Below are positions 36,405 to 44,549 of a DNA stretch of 64,000 nucleotides, one piece after another. This stretch comes from Lachnoanaerobaculum sp. OBRC5-5. Lineage in GTDB: Bacteria; Bacillota; Clostridia; Lachnospirales; Lachnospiraceae. A program made the translations under genes and the position numbers. The notes beneath the pieces are model-generated. The model searched no databases and was not told the DNA's origin. It saw only the letters and a list, made by a program, of their open reading frames with translations. The stretch's first letter is position 1. Every line of letters starts with the position of its first letter. Location of the stretch: the NCBI RefSeq assembly GCF_000296385.1, contig NZ_JH815185.1:62001-126000 (forward strand), in the 5' to 3' direction.

Positions 36405-36749
36405 ATGTTTAAAGTTTTACTACAGATTAATGAAGAACAGGTAAAAAAAGATAAAGAGTTTGATTTAAATGATATCTATAAAGAGATAGATGCTCTTTAT
36501 CGTAAAGCCGGATGTTATCTTCTTGAAAATGATGGAAATAAGTATATCTATACTATTGATAATATAGAGGAAGCGCCGGCAAGACTTGGTGTACCGAGTC
36601 TTGATATAAGGAAATTGCCTTGGTTTAAATATATGGATAAATTTTTTCTTGTACATAATGAATACTCTAAAGATGAATGGGTATATGAAGATATGATACC
36701 TGACTGGGAAGAACAGCTTGAAGACGAAGAAGATGATGAAGAAAGCTAG
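36405..36749 (+). CDS. Hypothetical 114-aa protein, tandem paralogue A
   Basis: A 114-aa acidic protein of unknown family: MFKVLLQINEEQVKKDKEF, DIYKEIDALYRKAGCYLL, KYIYTIDNIEEAPARLGVPS. About half its residues are shared, in the same order, with the next gene, so the two are a tandem duplication. The C-terminal tail is acidic and differs between copies. AAAGGAGC precedes the ATG. Confidence 0.7.
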   Translation: MFKVLLQINEEQVKKDKEFDLNDIYKEIDALYRKAGCYLLENDGNKYIYTIDNIEEAPARLGVPSLDIRKLPWFKYMDKFFLVHNEYSKDEWVYEDMIPDWEEQLEDEEDDEES

Positions 36750-36850
36750 AAAAATGTCCGGAGTGGGATATAACAATAGATAATATATTTAGTGCTTTTA
36801 TTAAGTTTCAGAAGGCCTATATGTATTTTTGCAAAGAAAAAGGAGAATGA

Positions 36851-37195
36851 ATGTATAAAGTATTATTACAACTTGATGAAGATAGTATAAAACAAGATAA
36901 GAACTATAATATAAAAGATATTTATACTGAAATAGATAATCTATATAAAAAAGCCGGATGTTATCTTCTAAATAAAACTAATGATAAATATATCTATACC
37001 ATTGATAATTTTGAAGAAGCTCCGGCAAGATTGGGTGCTCCCAGTTTAAAAATACGAAGAGCATCTTGGTTTAAGTATATGAAAGAATTTTGGCTTATAC
37101 ATAAATCATCTTATAACTCCAACATGCTAATATATGAAGATATGATAAATATCGATGAATATAAAGAGGTGCCTGTAAAGGATGAAAACTACTAA
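36851..37195 (+). CDS. Hypothetical 114-aa protein, tandem paralogue B
   Basis: A paralogue of the gene at 36405: MYKVLLQLDEDSIKQDKNY, DIYTEIDNLYKKAGCYLL and KYIYTIDNFEEAPARLGAPS align with it, while the C-terminal 30 residues differ. AAAAAGGAG precedes the ATG. Tandem paralogues with diverging tails often mark immunity or specificity genes. The function is unknown. Confidence 0.7.
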   Translation: MYKVLLQLDEDSIKQDKNYNIKDIYTEIDNLYKKAGCYLLNKTNDKYIYTIDNFEEAPARLGAPSLKIRRASWFKYMKEFWLIHKSSYNSNMLIYEDMINIDEYKEVPVKDENY

Positions 37196-37324
37196 TAGGC
37201 AGGTGTAAGCGAATTGTATATAGGTGTCTTTGTCGTCAGATAAGGCACCTTTTTCTTGTAAGTAAATATAATTCGTGTATTTGTAATAAACTTATAGAGA
37301 ATATCATACTCAGTAAAAATCATA

Positions 37325-37411
37325 AGGTTATTAAAAACCTTAAAACTAGGATTGACTTTCGTATTTTTCAGGTTTATTATAACCTTATAAAATAAAGGTT
37401 ATTAAAAACCT
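37325..37411. promoter_or_regulatory. Three near-identical palindromes over the M-S fusion promoter
   Basis: AGGTTATTAAAAACCT occurs at 37325-37340 and identically at 37396-37411. The related AGGTTTATTATAACCT lies at 37370-37385. The promoter TTGACT (37352-37357), 17-base spacer, TATTAT (37375-37380) is enclosed by them, and the central site covers the -10. This is an operator layout for a dimeric repressor binding AGGTT/AACCT half-sites. The binding protein is not identified. Confidence 0.75.
37352..37380 (+). promoter_or_regulatory. Promoter of the M-S fusion gene
   Basis: TTGACT at 37352-37357 and TATTAT at 37375-37380 with a 17-base spacer, upstream of the ATG at 37424. The -10 lies inside one of the palindromes. 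Confidence 0.7.
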
Positions 37412-37423
37412 AGAAGGAGTGGC

Positions 37424-39148
37424 ATGAATATATCATATCTTAAGAGATTGGAAAAGATTGATACTTCAGATATTTCAGATGCTATAAGCAGTGAGCTTCG
37501 TAAAATATCAGGTGATAATAAATCAAGATATTCAACAGTATTAGCATATTTATTGTACAGGGTAGCTAAGGACAAAATTAAAGACCTTGACAGTATTGAA
37601 TTGTTTGAGAATATTTGTGATGTAGATGACAGTATAAAAAGTGAGTTGATTTATTATTTTCCTGAGATATCGCCTGTATTAAATAGATTAAAAGGATATG
37701 GATTTGATGCGAAGAATCTCCTTGCATATCTGTTATTTAATAATGACTTGGAAGACGTTTTCCAAGAGGCATCTACTCCAAGAGGAATATTAAAGCTTGC
37801 AGCTAAGATATTGGATGTGCAGGAAAATGATAGTGTATTGGAGCTTTGTTCAGGCAAGGGTAATTTTTTTGTTGAGCTTGCATTGTTAAGAGAGAATCTA
37901 AAATATACCGGTGTAGAGCTTAATATGGTGTTTAACTTTATTGCAAATATAAGGGCATCACTATTGGACAGGTATATATCTTTAGTTTTAAATGATGCTA
38001 TGCTATACAAAGCGGAAAAGAAGGTAGATAAGCTTTTTGCAAATTATCCTTTTATGATCTCTATTCCTGATATTGAAGATATTGTAAAAGATTTTGTGGA
38101 TTTTCCGGATAATATAAAGAGAGTTTCTTCAGACTGGATATTTAACTTGAAATTGGTTGAGCAGATGAAATTGAATGGAAGGGCTGTAGCCATTATGACA
38201 AATGGAACAACATGGAATTCTACAGATAGAAAAATAAGGGAATACTTTGTTGAAAACGGTCTTATAGAAGCAACGGTTTTATTGCCTGCAAAACTACTAC
38301 CCGGAACGTCTATTGCAACAACTCTTGTGATTTTCAGTCATGGAAACACTAATATTAAGATGATTGATGCAGGTGAGAATTTTACAAAAGATGGAAGAAG
38401 AACTATATTATCGGACAATGACATATCAGATATTATGGAATTATTACAAAAGAACAGTAATAAATCTATAACAATAAGCATAAATGAGATTGCAGAAAAT
38501 GATTATATTATTAATGCAAGTAGATATCTGGAGAAAGCGCCGGAGATTAAAGACGGAGTGGAGCTTTCGAGTATTGTAAAGAGTATAACAAGGGGAGCAC
38601 AGGTAAAAGCATCATATTTAGATGAAAATAGAGCAAGCGAACCCACATCTTATAGATATATAATGATTTCAAACATTAGTGATGGAGATATTTTCTTTAC
38701 GGATAATCAGTACTTAAAGGATATACAGGCTAATATAAAAAAGTTTTGTATAAGAAATAATTCAATCGTTTTAACAAAGACAGGATCACCGGACTTTAAA
38801 TCAGCGGTTGTAAAGGTAGCAGAAGGTACGGAAATATTGGCAACCGGAAATATGTTTATTCTTGAAATAGATGAGATAAAAGCTAATCCATATTATTTGC
38901 AAGCACTTTTTGACAGTGAGCTTGGGAGAGCTTTATTTAAAAGTATATATGTAGGTAGCGTAATCCCAACAATTTCTTTAGAAAAGTTGAGAAAACTTGA
39001 AATTCCTTTGCCTTCATTTGAGGAACAGAATATAATAGGGGAGAAATACAAAGAGGAACTTGAGAGGATAGCGGACTTAAAAGAAAAGCTTTCAACTTCA
39101 AGAGAAAAACTGAAGCGAATTTACAATATAAAAAATAATATGGAATAA
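37424..39148 (+). CDS. HsdM-like methyltransferase fused to an HsdS-like domain
   Basis: A 574-aa protein. After a helical N-terminus comes an N6-adenine methyltransferase-like domain (110-360) with STPRGI, motif I ELCSGKGNF (about 139-147) and, at the motif IV position, NYPF (207-210) instead of the catalytic NPPF/Y. Residues 380-570 look like an HsdS target-recognition domain and end in a coiled-coil segment (EERIADLKEKLSTSREKLKR region). It precedes a normal hsdM by 38 bp. It may be a variant methyltransferase with reduced activity, or a DNA-binding regulator of the locus. AGAAGGAG precedes the ATG. Confidence 0.8.
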   Translation: MNISYLKRLEKIDTSDISDAISSELRKISGDNKSRYSTVLAYLLYRVAKDKIKDLDSIELFENICDVDDSIKSELIYYFPEISPVLNRLKGYGFDAKNLLAYLLFNNDLEDVFQEASTPRGILKLAAKILDVQENDSVLELCSGKGNFFVELALLRENLKYTGVELNMVFNFIANIRASLLDRYISLVLNDAMLYKAEKKVDKLFANYPFMISIPDIEDIVKDFVDFPDNIKRVSSDWIFNLKLVEQMKLNGRAVAIMTNGTTWNSTDRKIREYFVENGLIEATVLLPAKLLPGTSIATTLVIFSHGNTNIKMIDAGENFTKDGRRTILSDNDISDIMELLQKNSNKSITISINEIAENDYIINASRYLEKAPEIKDGVELSSIVKSITRGAQVKASYLDENRASEPTSYRYIMISNISDGDIFFTDNQYLKDIQANIKKFCIRNNSIVLTKTGSPDFKSAVVKVAEGTEILATGNMFILEIDEIKANPYYLQALFDSELGRALFKSIYVGSVIPTISLEKLRKLEIPLPSFEEQNIIGEKYKEELERIADLKEKLSTSREKLKRIYNIKNNME

Positions 39149-39186
39149 AATAAATATTATTTTTAACGAAAGTGGAAAGGGAGATT

Positions 39187-40695
39187 ATGACAGGCGAATT
39201 AAAAAATAAGATTGATGGATTATGGGAGATATTCTGGACAGGAGGTATTACAAATCCTCTTGAAGTTGTGGAGCAGATGACATATCTGATGTTCATCAGA
39301 GATATTGACAGTGCAGATAATATAAGAGCAAAAGAAGCAGCAATGCTTGGTTTACCGTTTAAGAGTATCTTTGATGGTGAGGTAGTGATAGGAGATAGAA
39401 AAGTAGAGGGTGAACAACTTAAATGGTCTGTTTTTCATGATTTTCCTGCACAAAGAATGTACAGCATAATGCAAGAATGGGTATTTCCTTTTATAAAAAA
39501 TCTTCATGGTGATAAAAATAGTGCATACAGTAAGTATATGGGAGATGCAATATTTAAAGTAAGTACACCTTTGATGCTTTCAAAGATAGTAGATGCTATG
39601 GATGAGATATATGCCATGATGGATAAGATACAGAGCACGGATGTAAGAGGAGATGTATATGAGTACCTGCTTTCTAAAATTGCACAGTCAGGTGTAAACG
39701 GTCAGTTTAGAACACCAAGGCATATCATAAGGATGATGGTAGAAATGATGGATCCGCAGCCAAATGAGACTATATGTGATCCCGCATGCGGTACATCAGG
39801 ATTTCTTGTAATCAGTGGTGAGTACTTAAAGGAAAAATATAAAAAAGAAGTACTTATGGATAAAAAGAATAAAGAACATTTCATGAATAACATGTTCTAC
39901 GGATTTGATATGGATAGAACCATGCTTCGTATAGGTGCTATGAATATGATGACTCATGGTATAGAAAATCCTTGTATAGAATACAGAGATAGTTTATCCG
40001 ATCAAAACCCCGATAAGGATATGTACTCTTTGATACTTGCAAATCCACCATTTAAGGGTAGCCTTGATTCTGACATAGTATCTACAGATATTCTAAAAAT
40101 ATGTAAGACTAAAAAAACAGAACTGTTATTCCTTGCACTCTTTACAAGAATGCTAAAGATAGGTGGAAGATGTGCCTGTATAGTACCTGATGGTGTGCTT
40201 TTTGGTTCTTCCAATGCTCATAAGGCTATAAGAAAAGAATTGATAGAAAATCAAAAGCTGGAAGCAGTAATATCCATGCCGTCCGGAGTCTTTAAACCAT
40301 ACGCGGGAGTGTCTACAGGTATACTTATCTTTACAAAGACCAATCATGGTGGAACTGATAATGTATGGTTCTATGATATGACAGCAGACGGTAAGAGTTT
40401 GGATGATAAGAGAACACCGATAGCAGAAAATGACATACCGGATATCATAGACCGCTTTAAGAATCTTGATGGAGAAAAGGATAGAAAACGTACAGATAAG
40501 TCATTTATGGTACCTAAGAGTGAAATCATAGAAAAAGATTATGACTTATCCATCAATAAATACAAGGAGGTGGAGTATGTTCCCGTAGAATATCCACCAA
40601 CATCAGAGATTTTGGATGAAATAGAGAAGCTGAATGAGCAGATAATGGAAGAAACCAGAGTGTTGAGAGAATTATTGAAAGGGATCTCAAATTGA
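39187..40695 (+). CDS. hsdM: Type I restriction-modification methyltransferase subunit
   Basis: A 502-aa HsdM. The N-terminal MTGELKNKIDGLWEIFWTGG is the family start. The methyltransferase core has motif I CDPACGTSGF (197-206) and motif IV NPPF (286-289), so it should be active in N6-adenine methylation with HsdS. The ATG at 39187 is used because the family begins there, and an AAGGGAG site is just upstream. hsdS follows after 21 bases. Confidence 0.95.
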   Translation: MTGELKNKIDGLWEIFWTGGITNPLEVVEQMTYLMFIRDIDSADNIRAKEAAMLGLPFKSIFDGEVVIGDRKVEGEQLKWSVFHDFPAQRMYSIMQEWVFPFIKNLHGDKNSAYSKYMGDAIFKVSTPLMLSKIVDAMDEIYAMMDKIQSTDVRGDVYEYLLSKIAQSGVNGQFRTPRHIIRMMVEMMDPQPNETICDPACGTSGFLVISGEYLKEKYKKEVLMDKKNKEHFMNNMFYGFDMDRTMLRIGAMNMMTHGIENPCIEYRDSLSDQNPDKDMYSLILANPPFKGSLDSDIVSTDILKICKTKKTELLFLALFTRMLKIGGRCACIVPDGVLFGSSNAHKAIRKELIENQKLEAVISMPSGVFKPYAGVSTGILIFTKTNHGGTDNVWFYDMTADGKSLDDKRTPIAENDIPDIIDRFKNLDGEKDRKRTDKSFMVPKSEIIEKDYDLSINKYKEVEYVPVEYPPTSEILDEIEKLNEQIMEETRVLRELLKGISN

Positions 40696-40698
40696 GAT
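40684..40698. repeat. Small palindrome at the hsdM-hsdS junction
   Basis: Seven-base arms ATCTCAA/TTGAGAT around one A. The right half, TTGAGATTTG (40692-40701), recurs before the second hsdS at 42982-42991, both followed by GGGATAGT. Confidence 0.6.
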
Positions 40699-40716
40699 TT
40701 GTGTGGGATAGTTTAG

Positions 40717-41880
40717 ATGCAGAAATTGTGGGAATATAAAAAGCTTGGTGACGTATGTACTGTAGAACGAGGGGGGTCTCCAAGGCCAATTGACAAGTTT
40801 ATTACGAATGACGAAAATGGTATAAACTGGATTAAGATTGGGGATACTTCAGATTCAATGTACATAACCTCAACAGCTCAAAAAATTAAGAAAGAAGGAA
40901 TGAAGAAATCAAGGTACGTTAAGCCTGGAGATTTTTTATTATCAAATTCTATGAGTTTTGGACGCCCATATATATTAAAAATAGATGGGTGTATTCATGA
41001 TGGATGGCTTGTATTAAGAGATGAGAAAAAGGTGTTTGATAAACGATTCCTTTACTACTATTTAAGCTCCAAAAGTACGTATAAAAAGTTTGAAGCTATG
41101 GCTGTTGGTGGAGTAGTAAACAATCTAAATAGTGAGATGATAAGAAATACATATGTGCCAATACCTAACAAAGATGTGCAGTTAAAAATTGCAAATCAGT
41201 TTGATATGGTAAGAAGTATATTAGAGAGTAGAAAAAAAGAATCATTATTATTAGAAAATCTTGTCAGAGCCCGATTTGTTGAAATCTTTGGAGATCCAAT
41301 TATCAATGAAAAAGACTGGGATGTTATTAAGTTGAATAATGCATGTGATGGAATTGGTGATGGACTTCATGGAACACCTAAGTATGATGAATATGGTGTA
41401 TATCCATTTATAAATGGTAATAATCTTAAGGCTGGTGTTATAGAGGTAACACCTATAACAAAGATGGTAAACAAAGAAACATATAAGAAGCATTGTAGTA
41501 CAATGAATTATAATACAATTTTGTTATCGATAAATGGAACTCTTGGTAAGTTAGCGTTATATAATGGTGAAGAAGTTATGTTAGGAAAAAGTGTTTGCTA
41601 CTGTAATTTAAAATCTGAAGTAAATAGAGAATTTGTATATGGAGTTATGAATACAGATGCATTTAAAATCTTTTTAGAAAGTAATGCAACTGCAAGTACA
41701 ATTAAGAACGTTGGTCTTAAAGCAATTAGAGGATTTAAGCTGATATTACCACCTAAAGAACTTCAAATTAAGTATGTAGATTTTGTTAAACAAGTCAACA
41801 AATCAAAAGTTGAAGTTCAAAAAGCATTGGACAAAGCTCAGTTACTATTTGATAGTCTTATGCAAAAGTACTTTGGGTAG
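40717..41880 (+). CDS. hsdS: Type I specificity subunit, expressed copy
   Basis: A 387-aa HsdS with two target-recognition domains (about 1-165 and 190-355). The central conserved helix is LLLENLVRARFVEIFGDP, and the C-terminal one contains VKQVNKSKVEVQKALDKAQLLFDSLMQKYFG (given here only as its key part QVNKSKV and the LMQKYFG end). It sits directly behind hsdM and is therefore the copy most likely used in the enzyme. Its 3' end contains a 24-bp direct repeat shared with the second hsdS. Confidence 0.92.
   Translation: MQKLWEYKKLGDVCTVERGGSPRPIDKFITNDENGINWIKIGDTSDSMYITSTAQKIKKEGMKKSRYVKPGDFLLSNSMSFGRPYILKIDGCIHDGWLVLRDEKKVFDKRFLYYYLSSKSTYKKFEAMAVGGVVNNLNSEMIRNTYVPIPNKDVQLKIANQFDMVRSILESRKKESLLLENLVRARFVEIFGDPIINEKDWDVIKLNNACDGIGDGLHGTPKYDEYGVYPFINGNNLKAGVIEVTPITKMVNKETYKKHCSTMNYNTILLSINGTLGKLALYNGEEVMLGKSVCYCNLKSEVNREFVYGVMNTDAFKIFLESNATASTIKNVGLKAIRGFKLILPPKELQIKYVDFVKQVNKSKVEVQKALDKAQLLFDSLMQKYFG
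41789..41812 (+). repeat. 24-bp direct repeat, copy 1 (inside hsdS 1)
   Basis: Identical to 44040-44063. Both encode QVNKSKV. The sequences diverge immediately after, so this is a possible recombination site. Confidence 0.85.
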
Positions 41881-42001
41881 GTGACAAATAGTAAAAACAG
41901 AACAAATGTATGCAAACGTTTTGTTATTGAATAATTAAATCAGTACATATAATAAGAAATTGGATGGCGTAGGATGATGGTATACAAAGGAGAATATCAT
42001 C

Positions 42002-42970
42002 ATGGAAGACAAAATTGTAATAATACTAAACGAAATGTCAGAGTACTTATCTATTTCGCAGATGAAAAAGCTTCAGGAGGTAATCTTGAAGGCTTTTTCT
42101 GATTGTGAGGCTACTAAGCAGGATATTTCGAATGAAGATTTCTTGAAACTGTTCTTAGATGCAAAGAAAGTGGAGGGATGTTCTGAAAGGACGATACAGT
42201 ATTATAAAGTAACAATAGAACATTTACTAAAAAACAAGGATACACCGGTAAGAAGAGTAACCACCGAAGAGATGAGAGAATATCTTTCTGATTATCAAAA
42301 GATAAATAATTGCAGTAATACTACTATCGACAATATAAGGCGAAATATTTCGAGTTTCTTTTCATGGCTTGAAGAGGAAGATTATATTCTGAAAAGTCCT
42401 ATGAAGCGTATTCATAAAATAAGAACTAAGACAGTGGTAAAGAGCGTTATTTCTGATGAGAGTATAGAAAGACTTAGAGATAATTGCTCATCAAAAAGAG
42501 ACAAGGCTATAATAGACTTGCTGTATTCTACCGGTATAAGAGTGGGTGAACTTGTAAATTTAAATATCAGTGATATAGACTTGGAAGGTCGTGAATGTGT
42601 TGTATATGGTAAGGGAAATAAAGAGAGAAAAGTATACTTTGATGCTAAAGCAAAGGTACACCTCATTGATTACATTGAAAGTAGGGATGATGACAATGAG
42701 GCTCTTTTTGTTACATTGGATGCACCGCATGATCGATTGAAAATAAGTGGAGTAGAAATTCGATTAAGACAACTTGGTAGAAAGCTAAATCTTGAAAAAA
42801 TCCACCCGCATAAATTTCGTAGAAGTATGGCAACTAGAGCCATAGATAAGGGAATGCCAATAGAGCAAGTGCAAAAGATACTTGGTCACTCTCAAATTGA
42901 TACTACAATGCAATATGCTATGGTAAACCAAAATAATGTAAAGAATTCCCATCAAAGATATATTGCTTGA
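42002..42970 (+). CDS. Tyrosine recombinase in the hsd locus
   Basis: A 322-aa tyrosine recombinase of the XerC/D type. N-terminal SAM-like core-binding domain (45-135), catalytic domain with Arg180 (STGIRVGEL), His270 and Arg273 (HPHKFRRS), His296 (ILGHSQ) and nucleophile Tyr305. Such genes placed between hsdS genes commonly switch specificity by exchanging recognition domains. It is unrelated in sequence to the element integrase at 4.4 kb, which has an AP2-like arm domain this one lacks. AAAGGAG precedes the ATG. Confidence 0.92.
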   Translation: MEDKIVIILNEMSEYLSISQMKKLQEVILKAFSDCEATKQDISNEDFLKLFLDAKKVEGCSERTIQYYKVTIEHLLKNKDTPVRRVTTEEMREYLSDYQKINNCSNTTIDNIRRNISSFFSWLEEEDYILKSPMKRIHKIRTKTVVKSVISDESIERLRDNCSSKRDKAIIDLLYSTGIRVGELVNLNISDIDLEGRECVVYGKGNKERKVYFDAKAKVHLIDYIESRDDDNEALFVTLDAPHDRLKISGVEIRLRQLGRKLNLEKIHPHKFRRSMATRAIDKGMPIEQVQKILGHSQIDTTMQYAMVNQNNVKNSHQRYIA

Positions 42971-43003
42971 AATTTTGCAACTTGAGATTTGCAGGGATAG
43001 TAG

Positions 43004-44095
43004 ATGAGAGTGAAATTGGAAGAAGTCTGTAAGAGAATCTATGCGGGCGGAGATGTACCTAAAGATAGGTATTCAGAAGAAAAAACAGAAGATTATAAAG
43101 TCCCTATCTTTGCAAATGCCGAAAAAGATGAAGGTTTGTACGGATATACAGATGAAGCAAGAGAAAAAGAACTAAGTATTACCGTTGCAGCGAGGGGGAC
43201 TATAGGATATACAGTAATTAGAAGAGAACCATTTTTACCAGTTATTAGGCTTATAACTGTTGTTCCTGATTTGAAGAAAGTATCAGAAAGATATTTGTTC
43301 TATGCGTTGAAGATGTGTAAACCACAGTCTAGTGGTACATCTATTCCGCAACTTACAGTTCCTGATATAAAGAAGAATACTCTTAATTTGTTAGAAATTG
43401 CTGAACAGGAGTCTATCGCAAATATATTAGATAAATTAAATGGAATTATAAAATTGAGAACAGAAGTGATTTCTAAATTGGATGAACTTATCAAAGCCCG
43501 ATTTTTCGAGCTCTTTGGTGATTTGGTAGAGGGTGATAAGATTAAAGAAAATAGGCGAAAAATTGGCGATATTGCTTCTGTAACTAAATTGGCAGGCTTT
43601 GAGTTTACTAAGTATATAAAATATAAAGATGTAGGTTCAATTGGTGATGTTATAATGCTGAGAGGATTGAATTGTAAAAGAGGAAAACTTATTCTAGATG
43701 ATATAAAATGGATTGAAAGAGAAACTTCTGACCTTTTACCTAGATCAAAGTTGTATATTGGAGATATTCTTATAACATATGCAGGTACAATTGGTGATGT
43801 TGCTTTAGTTGATGAGGATAATAAATATCATCTGGCACCTAATGTTGGGAAAATAACTATAATAGATAAGTTAAGTTACGATCCTGTTTTTTTAGTACAT
43901 CTTCTGATGTACTCTAATAAATATATAATGTCATTTGCATCTAAAGTGGCACAGGCCTCAATAAATATGCAGAAGATTAGGAACTTTGAATACTATTTTC
44001 CAAGCTTTGAGAAACAAAAATATTTTTCTACCTTTGTCGAACAAGTCAACAAATCAAAAGTTGTTTTACAACTAAACACATTTATAATACAATAA
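43004..44095 (+). CDS. hsdS: Second specificity subunit, truncated C-terminus
   Basis: A 363-aa HsdS-type protein with two recognition domains different from copy 1 (1-150 and 175-345) and the central helix KLDELIKARFFELFGD. After the shared QVNKSKV it reads VLQLNTFIIQ and stops, without the normal LLFDSLMQKYFG end. This makes it a likely silent or donor copy. It has the same leader block TTGAGATTTG...GGGATAG upstream of its ATG as copy 1. Confidence 0.88.
   Translation: MRVKLEEVCKRIYAGGDVPKDRYSEEKTEDYKVPIFANAEKDEGLYGYTDEAREKELSITVAARGTIGYTVIRREPFLPVIRLITVVPDLKKVSERYLFYALKMCKPQSSGTSIPQLTVPDIKKNTLNLLEIAEQESIANILDKLNGIIKLRTEVISKLDELIKARFFELFGDLVEGDKIKENRRKIGDIASVTKLAGFEFTKYIKYKDVGSIGDVIMLRGLNCKRGKLILDDIKWIERETSDLLPRSKLYIGDILITYAGTIGDVALVDEDNKYHLAPNVGKITIIDKLSYDPVFLVHLLMYSNKYIMSFASKVAQASINMQKIRNFEYYFPSFEKQKYFSTFVEQVNKSKVVLQLNTFIIQ
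44040..44063 (+). repeat. 24-bp direct repeat, copy 2 (inside hsdS 2)
   Basis: Identical to 41789-41812, 2,251 bases away. The hsdS reading frame loses its conserved end directly behind it. Confidence 0.85.
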
Positions 44096-44549
44096 TAATG
44101 AGTTCAATTATAAATATAATTAATCACTAAACCTATTGTCTTGTTTTGCAAAGTATAAATAATCTAGAACATAAAATAAAGAGATTGTAGTAATGGGTGA
44201 AACAGTAGTTAAAAACAAAATTTATAATGAAATCAAAAAGTTATGCTTGATTTTGAGTTTATTAAAATATATAGAAACTCTACAAAAAGATTTAATGAGC
44301 AAGTAAAAAAAACTAAAAAATTTGATTATAATTTTATTTTCAACTATCAAAGTATGAATGGGAAAATTTGCGATCGAAAAATCTACTCTCAAAATCAGGT
44401 GTTGGCTAAGGTGGGAGGATATACCTTTTGTTTGCATTTACATAGAAGGTTATTTATATGTTAATGAAAGAATTAAAGGGTGAAAATATAATAAAATTAT
44501 GGTATTGTATAAAATATAGCAAATATGTTTGAGGGAGGGGCATGATTTA
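44096..44549. other. 454-bp gap without a supported gene
   Basis: Very AT-rich sequence between the second hsdS and the PIN gene. Short open frames of 37 codons (44193-44306) and 73 codons (44243-44464) exist but have no clear ribosome site or recognisable motif. It may be debris from past recombination. A GGGAGGGG at 44533 serves the PIN gene. Confidence 0.5.

Noticed and set aside
40717-44095. Inverted-repeat shufflon of hsdS genes
   Set aside because: Both hsdS genes are on the plus strand and the repeats are direct, so a simple invertible segment is not supported.
44243-44464. 73-codon frame in the gap before the PIN gene
   Set aside because: No ribosome site, no motif, AT-rich. It is described as part of a gap instead.
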